Below are positions 1 through 6,200 of a stretch of DNA of 8,532 bases, in pieces (the stretch's first letter is position 1; every line of letters begins with the position of its first letter). The stretch is taken from assembly GCA_938018045.1 (NCBI GenBank), contig CALIIP010000138.1, forward strand, positions 1-8,532, given 5' to 3'. Source of the DNA: an uncultured Flavobacteriaceae bacterium (lineage in GTDB: Bacteria > Bacteroidota > Bacteroidia > Flavobacteriales > Flavobacteriaceae). A program made the translations under genes and the position numbers. The notes beneath the pieces are model-generated. The model did no database searches and was not told the origin of the DNA. It was given only the letters and a program-made list of their open reading frames with translations.

Positions 1-828
1 GATCAAATTATAGCCGAAAAATATGCGGATGGTTTAGATGAAAATTCATTGCATTTAGGTTGGTCGATGACCAAAAGTGTTGTTGCTACGATGTATGGAA
101 TTCTTCAGAAAGAAGGAAAATTAAACATTAATGACAAAGCACCAATTGATACTTGGAAAGATGATGAACGTGCTGAAATCACTATTAATAATTTATTGCA
201 AATGAATAGTGGATTAGAATGGAACGAAGATTATGATAATATTTCTGACGTTACCAAAATGTTATTTTTAGCGACAGATATGTCTAAAATTCAGATAGAC
301 AAGCCATTTGCTGGTAAGCCAAATGAATCTTGGAATTACTCTTCAGGAACATCAAATTTATTGTCTGGAATGTTACGCAATTACTTTAAAACACACCAAG
401 AATATCTAGATTTTTGGTACGCAGATTTGATTGACAGAATCGGAATGCATTCTATGTTGATTGAGTCTGATTTGGCTGGAAATTTTGTTGGTTCGTCATA
501 TGGTTGGGCAACAACAAGAGATTGGGCAAAGTTTGGGTTGTTGTATTTGCACAAAGGAAATTGGAATGGAGATCAAGTATTTGATACAACATGGACAGAT
601 TATGTTGCCAATCCAACGGCAAATTCAAACGGAGAATATGGAGGGCATTTTTGGTTAAATTCTGGAGGTGAATATCCAGACGCACCAAAAGATATTTTTT
701 CTGCCAATGGTTATCAAGGACAACGTGTATTTATAATCCCATCAAAAGACTTGGTAGTCGTTAGAATGGGATTGGGAAGTATGGACTTTAATGGATTGTT
801 GAAAGAGGTGATTGAGAGCGTAAATTAA
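1..828 (+). CDS. Serine hydrolase, class C beta-lactamase fold (5' partial)
   Basis: The frame is open from base 1 with no start codon needed, so the N-terminus lies outside the window; 275 residues are visible. The serine beta-lactamase/DD-peptidase motifs appear in order: SMTK at residues 22-25 (nucleophile Ser22, general base Lys25), YSS at 113-115 (the Tyr-x-Ser/Asn position), and NGYQGQ near 236-241, at the place of the third KTG/HxG motif in esterase-like members. The family (beta-lactamase-related, Pfam PF00144) includes class C beta-lactamases, D-amino-acid peptidases and esterases, so substrate cannot be called. The short spacing from SxxK back to the window edge leaves room for a signal peptide or lipobox upstream, which would fit periplasmic location (inference). 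The TAA at 826-828 touches the stop codon of sufD on the other strand. The TTG at 49 is internal to the fold and is not a likely start. Confidence 0.9.
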   Translation, partial: DQIIAEKYADGLDENSLHLGWSMTKSVVATMYGILQKEGKLNINDKAPIDTWKDDERAEITINNLLQMNSGLEWNEDYDNISDVTKMLFLATDMSKIQIDKPFAGKPNESWNYSSGTSNLLSGMLRNYFKTHQEYLDFWYADLIDRIGMHSMLIESDLAGNFVGSSYGWATTRDWAKFGLLYLHKGNWNGDQVFDTTWTDYVANPTANSNGEYGGHFWLNSGGEYPDAPKDIFSANGYQGQRVFIIPSKDLVVVRMGLGSMDFNGLLKEVIESVN

Positions 829-2151
829 TTACATCTCAAATCCGAGTTTTACACCCAATTTATTGGCAATCAATTTTGTAATTCTAGATTTTAATTCAGG
901 TATTTTAATTTTTTCTACAACTTCATTTGTAAACGCGTATAAAAGTAGTGCTTTGGCTTCTTTTGCTGGTATTCCACGAGATTGCATATAGAATAAGGCA
1001 CTTTCATCTAATTGACCAATCGTACAACCGTGAGAGCATTTTACATCATCTGCAAAAATCTCAAGTTGAGGTTTTGAATTGATAGTTGCTTTATCTCCAA
1101 TCAAGATATTGTTATTCTGCTGAAAAGCATTTGTTTTTTGTGCTTCTTGATCTACAATTACTTTACCATTAAAAACTCCAGTAGAAGCATCATCATAAAT
1201 TCCTTTATAAGCCTCAAAACTCTCACAATTTGGAGTTTGATGCTTCACAAGCGTATGATTGTCAACGTGCTGTTTGTTATTTAGAATTGAAATTCCGTTT
1301 AAATGAGATTCAATATACTCACCATCTTGATAAAATTCTAGGTTGTTCCTTGTTAGTTTCCCTCCAAAAGAATAAGTATTTACAGATACAATACTATTAT
1401 CTTTTTGTTGAACATACGTACTATCAATCAACGAAGCATTTTCATCATCGTTTTGAATTTTATAATAATGTACAATCGCACGTTTGCTAGCAAAAATCTC
1501 TGTAACAGCATTTGTAAGGACAACATTGCTACTTAAACTTTGATGGCGTTCAATAATTTGTACATGAGAATTTTCTCCAACAACAACCAAATTTCTTGGC
1601 TGTAAAAGAATTTCTTTTTCACTACCAGTATAAAAATTTACTATCTGAATTGGTTTTGGAAGTACAATGTTTTTTGGAATATGTATATAAGCACCTTCCA
1701 TAGAAAATGCTGTATTTAAATTGGTAATACTATCTTTTTTGTTGGCAATTTTATTGTAATAATTGTCTAAAACAAGTTTGTATTTCGGATTCTTATATGC
1801 TGCAGACATCAAACAAATATCATAGCCATCATGAGTTGTAGAAGATAAAAACGAACTATAAACTCCGTCAATAAATACAAGTTTATAAGACTCTATTTCG
1901 TGTAAAAAATATTTTTTAACATCTTTAAATTCAATAGCAGTTTCAACTTTTGGAAAAACGCTATAATCGTATTTTAAGATAGGTTTTAATGAAGTATATT
2001 TCCACTCTTCATCCTTTTTGGTAGGAAAACCTTGCTTTTCAAATGATGAGATTGCTTCTGTTCTAATATCATGGATTGATGAGTCTAAATCAAGTTTTCC
2101 TTGATTTTCCAGCACCATAAATGAAGATACTAATTTTTCGTGTAAAGACAT
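829..2151 (-). CDS. sufD: Fe-S cluster assembly protein SufD
   Basis: This 440-residue protein is the SufD subunit of the cytosolic SufBCD scaffold, which builds Fe-S clusters. The N-terminal region has the typical GFPTKKDEEWKYTSL block (residues 41-55). The middle is the right-handed beta-helix core. The C-terminus holds the family signature: HQTPNCESFEAYKGI (304-318), then DVKCSHGCTIGQLDESALFY (369-388) and SRGI (391-394). His374 matches the His that lies at the SufB-SufD interface in the E. coli protein (family knowledge). Length is normal for the family. It starts with ATG 24 nt after the sufC stop and is the last gene of the minus-strand run. No sufS follows it; the next gene is convergent, with the two stop codons touching. 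The assignment is firm from the motifs and from the neighbouring sufC. Confidence 0.97.
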   Translation of the reverse strand: MSLHEKLVSSFMVLENQGKLDLDSSIHDIRTEAISSFEKQGFPTKKDEEWKYTSLKPILKYDYSVFPKVETAIEFKDVKKYFLHEIESYKLVFIDGVYSSFLSSTTHDGYDICLMSAAYKNPKYKLVLDNYYNKIANKKDSITNLNTAFSMEGAYIHIPKNIVLPKPIQIVNFYTGSEKEILLQPRNLVVVGENSHVQIIERHQSLSSNVVLTNAVTEIFASKRAIVHYYKIQNDDENASLIDSTYVQQKDNSIVSVNTYSFGGKLTRNNLEFYQDGEYIESHLNGISILNNKQHVDNHTLVKHQTPNCESFEAYKGIYDDASTGVFNGKVIVDQEAQKTNAFQQNNNILIGDKATINSKPQLEIFADDVKCSHGCTIGQLDESALFYMQSRGIPAKEAKALLLYAFTNEVVEKIKIPELKSRITKLIANKLGVKLGFEM

Positions 2152-2175
2152 TGTTTTGTTGTTTCTGGTTTTTAT

Positions 2176-2922
2176 TTAAGCCAATTCTTTAATCCAATCG
2201 TACCCTTTTTCTTCTAACTCGTGTGCCAATTCTTTTCCGCCAGATTTTACTATTTTCCCATCGTGTAAAACGTGAACAAAATCAGGAACGATATAGTCTA
2301 ACAAACGTTGATAATGCGTAATTACAATTACAGCATTTTCTTTATTACGAAGTTTATTTACGCCATTTGCAACGATTTTTAATGCATCGATATCCAATCC
2401 AGAATCGGTTTCATCAAGAATAGCCAATTTTGGCTCTAGCATTGCCATTTGAAATATTTCATTTCGCTTCTTCTCTCCTCCAGAAAAACCTTCGTTTAAA
2501 GATCGCGATAAAAACTTACGATCCATTTCTAACAATTCAGATTTCTCACGAATTAACTTCAACATATCTTTAGCCGGAAGATCTTCCAAACCATTTGCTT
2601 TACGCTTCTCGTTGATTGCCGTTTTTATGAAGTTTGTAGTACTTACTCCTGGAATTTCTATAGGGTATTGAAAACTCATAAATACGCCTCTGTGAGCACG
2701 CTCATCTGGAGAAAGTTCTAAAATATCTTCATTATCTAGTGTAATACTTCCTTCTGAAACTTCATACGTTTCATTTCCTGCTACAACTGCCGATAAAGTA
2801 CTTTTTCCAGAACCATTTGGTCCCATAATCGCATGAATTTCTCCTGCTTTTACTTCAAGGTTTATTCCTTTAAGGATTCCTTTATCTTCAATTCCTGCGT
2901 GTAAATTTTTTATTTTTAACAT
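2176..2922 (-). CDS. sufC: Fe-S cluster assembly ATPase SufC
   Basis: This 248-residue ABC-type ATPase drives conformational change in the SufBCD scaffold during cluster assembly. It is soluble and has no membrane segment. All nucleotide-binding motifs are visible: Walker A GPNGSGKS (34-41), Q-loop Gln85, signature SGGEKKR (147-153), Walker B LAILDE (166-171), D-loop SGLD (174-177) and switch His203. The signature SGGEKKRNE and the ETDSGLDIDAL stretch are typical of SufC and separate it from transporter ATPases. Length is standard. It starts at ATG 2922, after a 38-nt spacer built from heptad repeats, and is followed 24 nt later by sufD, so the two are almost certainly co-transcribed. Confidence 0.98.
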   Translation of the reverse strand: MLKIKNLHAGIEDKGILKGINLEVKAGEIHAIMGPNGSGKSTLSAVVAGNETYEVSEGSITLDNEDILELSPDERAHRGVFMSFQYPIEIPGVSTTNFIKTAINEKRKANGLEDLPAKDMLKLIREKSELLEMDRKFLSRSLNEGFSGGEKKRNEIFQMAMLEPKLAILDETDSGLDIDALKIVANGVNKLRNKENAVIVITHYQRLLDYIVPDFVHVLHDGKIVKSGGKELAHELEEKGYDWIKELA

Positions 2923-2924
2923 GA

Positions 2925-2959
2925 TATTTGCTATATGCCAAAAGCCTTAAGCTTTAAGC
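2925..2959 (-). repeat. Five tandem heptads of the form GCNNNNR
   Basis: On the minus strand the spacer before sufC reads GCTTAAA, GCTTAAG, GCTTTTG, GCATATA, GCAAATA, followed by TC and the sufC ATG. Each unit starts GC, and the rest is A/T except for a final G in two units. The repeat fills 35 of the 38 bases between the upstream stop and the sufC start. Its function is unknown; it may be an expanded spacer repeat. Confidence 0.65.
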
Positions 2960-2960
2960 G

Positions 2961-3794
2961 TTAGTTTTTTAATAATTCTTGTAATTTTTTAAAGTCTGAT
3001 GGAGAATGTTGAATGATAATTTCTGCATTTTTTTCTTTAGCAAAAGCCTCAAACTTATCCATACTTTCTAATGTTTGTTTTACATCGTAGTTAAAAGAAG
3101 GAACTCCTTTAGAAGTTCTGTTTTCTTCAAAATGATATAAATCACCAGTTAATAAAATTGGTTTTTCTAATCCAGCTTCAACATATAAAACCTGATGTCC
3201 GACTGTGTGTCCTGGCATATATTTTATAACAACTGTACCGTCTCCAAAAACATCGTAATCACCATTTATTTTTTGAACATTTTTCAATTCACTTACTGCA
3301 GGATCTTTATTTTTTAAAGAATCTCCAGCAACAGAATTGTATTCATTTTCTTGTACCAACCAAGTTGCATTTTTCATAGCATTTGCATGACCTGTGTGAT
3401 CAAAATGTGAGTGAGACATTGCAAAGTATTTGAAATCTTCAACTTTATAACCAATCGTTTTTAATTGATTTACCAATGAATCTGGCCTTTGAATTGCAAA
3501 AACTCCGCTTGGCTCATGAAAAGGCTCTGGAACTACCAAACCTTCAGGTAATCCAGCATCCCACATTAAGTTTCCTTTTGGATGAGAAATTACATAATAA
3601 GCATCTGTAAATTGTTTTGTTTGACCTGTATAAGTTGTGTCTTGTGAAAAAACTTCTAATTTTTTTACAAAAATAGACCCTCCAACCAACTGATGTAATT
3701 TTACTTCAGGTTTTACTGATACTTCTTCCTTCTTTGTTGATTCTTTACAACTTATAATACTGATTGCAAGAAATAATAATAATATTTTTTTCAT
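2961..3794 (-). CDS. Metallo-beta-lactamase-fold lipoprotein, AHL-lactonase-like
   Basis: This 277-residue protein begins MKKILLLFLAISIISC, a lipoprotein signal with lipobox Cys16, so it should be membrane-anchored outside the cytoplasm. The metallo-hydrolase motif HSHFDH gives His128, His130, Asp132 and His133. Other expected metal ligands are His196 (in PGHTVGHQ), Asp218 (in TGDLYH) and His263 (in IQHSPSDF). This set and the spacing, including the PGHTxGHQ block and the Tyr after the GD ligand, resemble the N-acyl-homoserine lactonase branch (AiiA/AttM type) more than glyoxalase II or class B beta-lactamases. Activity on a lactone is inference; the substrate is unknown. It sits between sufB (75-nt gap holding a hairpin and direct repeat) and sufC (38-nt heptad-repeat spacer), an odd place for an exported hydrolase in a cytosolic Fe-S operon. 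The ATG at 3802 is out of frame and gives only a three-codon peptide. Confidence 0.88.
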   Translation of the reverse strand: MKKILLLFLAISIISCKESTKKEEVSVKPEVKLHQLVGGSIFVKKLEVFSQDTTYTGQTKQFTDAYYVISHPKGNLMWDAGLPEGLVVPEPFHEPSGVFAIQRPDSLVNQLKTIGYKVEDFKYFAMSHSHFDHTGHANAMKNATWLVQENEYNSVAGDSLKNKDPAVSELKNVQKINGDYDVFGDGTVVIKYMPGHTVGHQVLYVEAGLEKPILLTGDLYHFEENRTSKGVPSFNYDVKQTLESMDKFEAFAKEKNAEIIIQHSPSDFKKLQELLKN

Positions 3795-3823
3795 TTTTTC
3801 ATTTTTTTATTTGCGTAACTGTT

Positions 3824-3854
3824 TAAACAAATCAACGGATAAACAATTAAACGG
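3824..3854. repeat. Imperfect 15-bp direct repeat after sufB
   Basis: TAAACAAATCAACGG (3824-3838) and TAAACAATTAAACGG (3840-3854) match at 13 of 15 positions with a 16-bp period. The repeat fills much of the 75-bp gap between sufB and the metallo-hydrolase gene. Nothing else is coded there. Confidence 0.5.
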
Positions 3855-3875
3855 TTAAAATTGAAAATTTTAACC
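3853..3875 (-). terminator. Hairpin over the sufB stop codon
   Basis: GGTTAAAATT (3853-3862) and AATTTTAACC (3866-3875) form a perfect 10-bp stem with a 3-nt loop. It covers the sufB stop codon. On the minus strand it is followed by GTTTAATTGTTT, not a clean U-tract, so it may be a weak or leaky terminator, or an RNA stability/processing stem, within the operon. Confidence 0.4.
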
Positions 3876-5318
3876 TACTGATCCTTCTAAACTAATTTCT
3901 AATAATTTTTGCGCTTCTACAGCAAATTCCATTGGCAACTTATTCAAAACGTCTTTACTGAAACCGTTTACGATTAATGCAATCGCTTTTTCAGTATCAA
4001 TTCCACGCTGATTACAATAGAATAATTGGTCTTCACCAATTTTACTTGTTGTTGCTTCGTGTTCTATTTTTGCTGATTTATTTTTTGATTCTATGTACGG
4101 AAATGTATGTGCACCACATTTATTTCCCATCAATAATGAATCACATTGTGAGAAATTTCGAGCATTTTCTGCACGAGCGCCAATGTGTACCAGCCCTCGA
4201 TAAGAATTTTGTGATTTTCCTGCCGATATTCCTTTAGAAATAATTGTTGACTTTGAATTTTTACCAAGATGAATCATCTTAGTTCCTGTATCTGCTTGTT
4301 GATAATTGTTTGTGACAGCGATTGAATAAAATTCACCAACCGAATTATCACCTTTTAAAATACAACTTGGATATTTCCAAGTTACAGCACTTCCAGTTTC
4401 TACTTGCGTCCAAGAAATTTTTGAATTTGTATGGCAAATTCCTCTCTTAGTTACAAAATTATAAACACCACCTTTTCCTTCGCTATTTCCAGGAAACCAG
4501 TTCTGTACGGTAGAATATTTTATCTCTGCATCATCTAAAGCAATCAACTCAACAACTGCTGCGTGTAATTGATTTTCATCACGAGCAGGAGCAGTACAAC
4601 CTTCTAAATAACTTACGTAAGAACCTTCATCTGCAATTAAAAGCGTACGCTCAAATTGCCCTGTTCCACCTTCATTAATTCTAAAGTACGTTGATAATTC
4701 CATAGGACATTTTATACCTTTTGGAATATAACAGAAAGAGCCATCTGTAAAAACAGCAGAGTTCAATGCTGCATAAAAGTTATCTGATTGCGGAACAATC
4801 GTCCCAATATATTTTTTTACTAATTCTGGATGTTCTTGAATTGCTTCAGAAATCGGCATAAAAAGGATTCCTTTTTCGGCCAATGTTTTCTTAAAAGTAG
4901 TTGCTACAGAAACAGAATCTACAACAATATCCATTGCTATATTATTCATTTTTTTCTGCTCATCTATAGATATTCCTAATTTCTTGTACATGGCCAATAA
5001 TTCGGAATCTACATCATCTAACGTTTTATTTGGGTCAGCAGCCTTAGGTGCAGAATAGTAAGCGATATCTTGAAAATCTGGCTTTTCATAATTTACATTC
5101 GCCCAATCTGGTTCTTCCATTTCTTGCCAAATACGAAATGCTTCCAAACGCCAATTAGTCATCCATTCTGGTTCTTCTTTCTTTTTAGAAATTGCGCGAA
5201 CGATATCTTCATTCAGACCTTTTGGGAATGTTTCAGATTCAAGTTCTGTATAAAAACCATACTCATATTCTTGAGTTTCAAGTTCTTTTTTTAAATCGTC
5301 CTCTGTATATTTGTTCAT
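3870..5318 (-). CDS. sufB: Fe-S cluster assembly scaffold protein SufB
   Basis: This 482-residue protein is the core scaffold subunit of SufBCD, on which the nascent cluster forms. Length is typical. Conserved stretches include EWMTNWRLEAF (51-61), PQSDNFYAALNSAVFTDGSF (176-195), SYLEGCTAP (236-244) and the C-terminal block QCDSLLMGNKCGAHTFPYIE (391-410), then KIEHEATTSKIGEDQLFY (417-434) and RGID (438-441). Cys392 corresponds to the Cys (C405 in E. coli) that accepts sulfur and supports cluster assembly, and Glu419-His420-Glu421 to the nearby acidic/His ligand region (family knowledge). In other bacteria sufB often lies next to sufC. Here a metallo-hydrolase gene separates them, and an IVS-type gene separates sufB from sufA. 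A 10-bp-stem hairpin covers its stop codon. Confidence 0.98.
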   Translation of the reverse strand: MNKYTEDDLKKELETQEYEYGFYTELESETFPKGLNEDIVRAISKKKEEPEWMTNWRLEAFRIWQEMEEPDWANVNYEKPDFQDIAYYSAPKAADPNKTLDDVDSELLAMYKKLGISIDEQKKMNNIAMDIVVDSVSVATTFKKTLAEKGILFMPISEAIQEHPELVKKYIGTIVPQSDNFYAALNSAVFTDGSFCYIPKGIKCPMELSTYFRINEGGTGQFERTLLIADEGSYVSYLEGCTAPARDENQLHAAVVELIALDDAEIKYSTVQNWFPGNSEGKGGVYNFVTKRGICHTNSKISWTQVETGSAVTWKYPSCILKGDNSVGEFYSIAVTNNYQQADTGTKMIHLGKNSKSTIISKGISAGKSQNSYRGLVHIGARAENARNFSQCDSLLMGNKCGAHTFPYIESKNKSAKIEHEATTSKIGEDQLFYCNQRGIDTEKAIALIVNGFSKDVLNKLPMEFAVEAQKLLEISLEGSVG

Positions 5319-5322
5319 TTTT

Positions 5323-5332
5323 AAGTTTATAA
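5323..5332. repeat. Extra copy of the repeat core before sufB
   Basis: AAGTTTATAA occurs here and again at 5348-5357, 25 bp apart, between the IVS-type gene and the sufB start. The shared 10 bases are AT-rich, so chance cannot be excluded. It may be a relic of the element end. Confidence 0.4.
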
Positions 5333-5348
5333 TGTTTTAAAGTACAAA

Positions 5349-5370
5349 AGTTTATAAAGTTGAGTGTAAA
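5349..5370. repeat. Left arm of the inverted repeat around the IVS-type gene
   Basis: It begins AGTTTATAAAGT and contains the stop codon of the IVS-type gene. It pairs with 5739-5760 at 19 of 22 positions, the outer 12 without mismatch. The 8-bp core TTTATAAA is itself palindromic, so orientation rests on the AG/GT flanks and the inner bases. Confidence 0.75.
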
Positions 5371-5723
5371 TATTTTAACAAACCGCTTAATAATTTTGAA
5401 ACTTCATTTACTTTTAACTTTAATTTTTCAAATTCTTCTTTTTCAATATATTTTATATCATATGAAAGATATAATTGAGACCTAACTTCTCCAGCCGATG
5501 CTTTCGCAATATATAAAAACCGAATAAATTCTTTTGTTGTCTGCCTTTCAAAACCTTCAGCAATATTTGAAGATATTGAAACAGACGCTCTTCTTATTTG
5601 GTCTCTTAACCCAAAATCTTTTGAAAATAAAAGACTTGAATTTGTAATTTTATAAATTATGACATTTAATTCTCTAGCCCTTTGCCAAGATAAAATTTCT
5701 TCAAAAGAATTAAATTTCGCCAT
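5352..5723 (-). CDS. IVS-type four-helix-bundle protein (23S rRNA intervening-sequence protein family)
   Basis: This 123-residue, mostly alpha-helical protein belongs to the family encoded inside 23S rRNA intervening sequences (TIGR02436, 'four helix bundle protein'), which also includes the Avd accessory protein of diversity-generating retroelements. Diagnostic motifs are FEEILSWQRARELN (7-20), the FGLRD start of helix two (37-41), DQIRRASVSISSNIAEG (41-57), and the IAKASAGEVRSQL helix (72-84). Family members are small, basic, helical bundles that bind nucleic acids in the cases studied; the role of free-standing copies is unknown. The start is ATG 5723, because MAKFNSFEEILSW matches where family members begin. 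The open frame runs 30 codons further upstream, but that part overlaps sufA in another frame. The gene lies between sufA and sufB and is enclosed by an inverted repeat. It has no known Fe-S role and is best seen as an insertion. Confidence 0.9.
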   Translation of the reverse strand: MAKFNSFEEILSWQRARELNVIIYKITNSSLLFSKDFGLRDQIRRASVSISSNIAEGFERQTTKEFIRFLYIAKASAGEVRSQLYLSYDIKYIEKEEFEKLKLKVNEVSKLLSGLLKYLHSTL

Positions 5724-5738
5724 GTACTTTTTAACTTT

Positions 5739-5760
5739 TTTACCTTCTACTTTATAAACT
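5739..5760. repeat. Right arm of the inverted repeat around the IVS-type gene
   Basis: It ends ACTTTATAAACT on the plus strand, the exact reverse complement of the first 12 bases of the left arm. The arm overlaps the sufA stop codon (5752-5754) and supplies the codons for the last Ser-Leu of that protein. Confidence 0.75.
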
Positions 5761-6081
5761 AAAAGATTCACCACATCCACAAGTTCTATTAGCATTCGGA
5801 TTGTTAAAAACAAAACCTGTACCGTTCAAACCTCCAGAATACTCTAAAGTTGTTCCTACAAGATATAAAAAACTCTTTTTGTCAATAATGATTTTAACAC
5901 CATTATCTTCAAACACTTTATCTCCTTCAACTTGATTTTTATCAAAATCTAAATTGTAAGAAAGTCCTGAACATCCTCCACTTTTAACGCCTACACGCAC
6001 AAAATCTGTTGTTGCGTCATAACCATCATCAGTCATTAATTCGACAACTTTCTTTTTTGCTATGTCTGATACTTTTATCAT
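5752..6081 (-). CDS. sufA: A-type iron-sulfur carrier protein (HesB/IscA/SufA family)
   Basis: This 109-residue protein of the HesB/IscA family receives Fe-S clusters from the scaffold and hands them to apo-proteins in the cytosol. The three conserved Cys ligands are present: Cys37 in VKSGGCSGLSYNL and Cys101/Cys103 in the C-terminal CGCGESF motif. Length is normal. The gene is first in the suf run, behind a clear promoter and a dyad. Its last codons (Ser-Leu-stop) lie in the arm of an inverted repeat that bounds the next gene. The C-terminus SFSL therefore may have been remade by an insertion; E. coli IscA ends ESFNV (family knowledge). Whether to name it sufA, iscA or erpA cannot be settled from sequence alone. 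I use sufA because of its operon. Confidence 0.94.
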   Translation of the reverse strand: MIKVSDIAKKKVVELMTDDGYDATTDFVRVGVKSGGCSGLSYNLDFDKNQVEGDKVFEDNGVKIIIDKKSFLYLVGTTLEYSGGLNGTGFVFNNPNANRTCGCGESFSL

Positions 6082-6088
6082 AATTTTA

Positions 6089-6109
6089 AATTTAGATTAA
6101 TTCTAAATT
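6089..6109. promoter_or_regulatory. Dyad over the expected sufA transcription start, possible operator
   Basis: AATTTAGA (6089-6096) and TCTAAATT (6102-6109) form perfect 8-bp arms around TTAAT. Counting inward, 9 of 10 base pairs match around a central A at 6099. The dyad begins about where transcription from the promoter at 6116-6144 should start and ends 7 bp before the sufA ATG. It could be a repressor site or a 5'-leader hairpin. It does not clearly match the E. coli IscR or Fur consensus as I recall them. Confidence 0.45.
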
Positions 6110-6115
6110 GGTTTG

Positions 6116-6144
6116 CAAATATAGTGACAATAAATGATATTCAA
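6116..6144 (-). promoter_or_regulatory. Bacteroidota-type promoter of the suf operon
   Basis: Read on the minus strand, TTG (6144-6142) is followed after 18 bp by TATATTTG (6123-6116), a full match to the Bacteroidota -7 consensus TAnnTTTG with normal spacing to the -33 TTG. Transcription should start near 6109, leaving a leader of about 28 nt before sufA. It is the best promoter seen in the window and would drive sufA through sufD. Confidence 0.65.
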
Positions 6145-6182
6145 CGTATTGTTAAATTGATAAAACCAATAGTGTAATAGAA

Positions 6183-6200
6183 AATTCTTACAAAAGAATT
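6183..6200 (-). terminator. Weak hairpin at the 3' end of the di-heme enzyme gene
   Basis: AATTCTT (6183-6189) and AAGAATT (6194-6200) form a 7-bp stem with a 4-nt loop. On the minus strand the stem overlaps the stop codon and is followed by TTTTC. The stem has only one G-C pair and the U-tract is short, so termination would be weak. It is the only terminator-like structure between this unit and the suf promoter. Confidence 0.3.

Larger units (their letters stand above)
5349..5760 (-). mobile_element. Putative IVS-like element with terminal inverted repeats, inserted at the 3' end of sufA
   Basis: The four-helix-bundle gene is bounded by two 22-bp arms that match as inverted repeats at 19 of 22 positions (5349-5370 and 5739-5760), including a perfect outer 12 bp, AGTTTATAAAGT on the plus strand at the left end. 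The unit is 412 bp and holds one gene. The outer end on the sufA side encodes the last two sufA codons and stop (AGT TTA TAA), and the other end contains the stop of the IVS gene. In RNA the two ends would pair and loop out the gene, as the termini of 23S rRNA intervening sequences do. No transposase is present. A target duplication is not clear; only AAA flanks both ends, which means little in this AT-rich DNA. That it is mobile is inference. Confidence 0.5.

Noticed and set aside
1230..1490. Open frame antisense to sufD
   Set aside because: It lies wholly within a well-supported gene, has no family resemblance and no start context. The same holds for the antisense frames within sufB at 3977-4237 and 5070-5294.
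5349..5760. Diversity-generating retroelement, suggested by Avd similarity of the helical-bundle protein
   Set aside because: No reverse transcriptase, template repeat or variable repeat is present in the window. The protein alone does not indicate such a system.
5761..5764. Target-site duplication beside the IVS-like element
   Set aside because: Only AAA is shared by both flanks, which is expected by chance in this AT-rich sequence.
5724..5813. Upstream extension of the IVS-type gene by 30 codons
   Set aside because: It overlaps the 3' end of sufA in another frame, and the extra residues do not resemble the family. MAKFNSFEEILSW at ATG 5723 is the natural N-terminus.
6127..6152. Inverted repeat ACAATA/TATTGT around the -33 region of the suf promoter
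   Set aside because: The arms are only 6 bp with a 14-bp spacer in AT-rich DNA. It is too weak to call a site.
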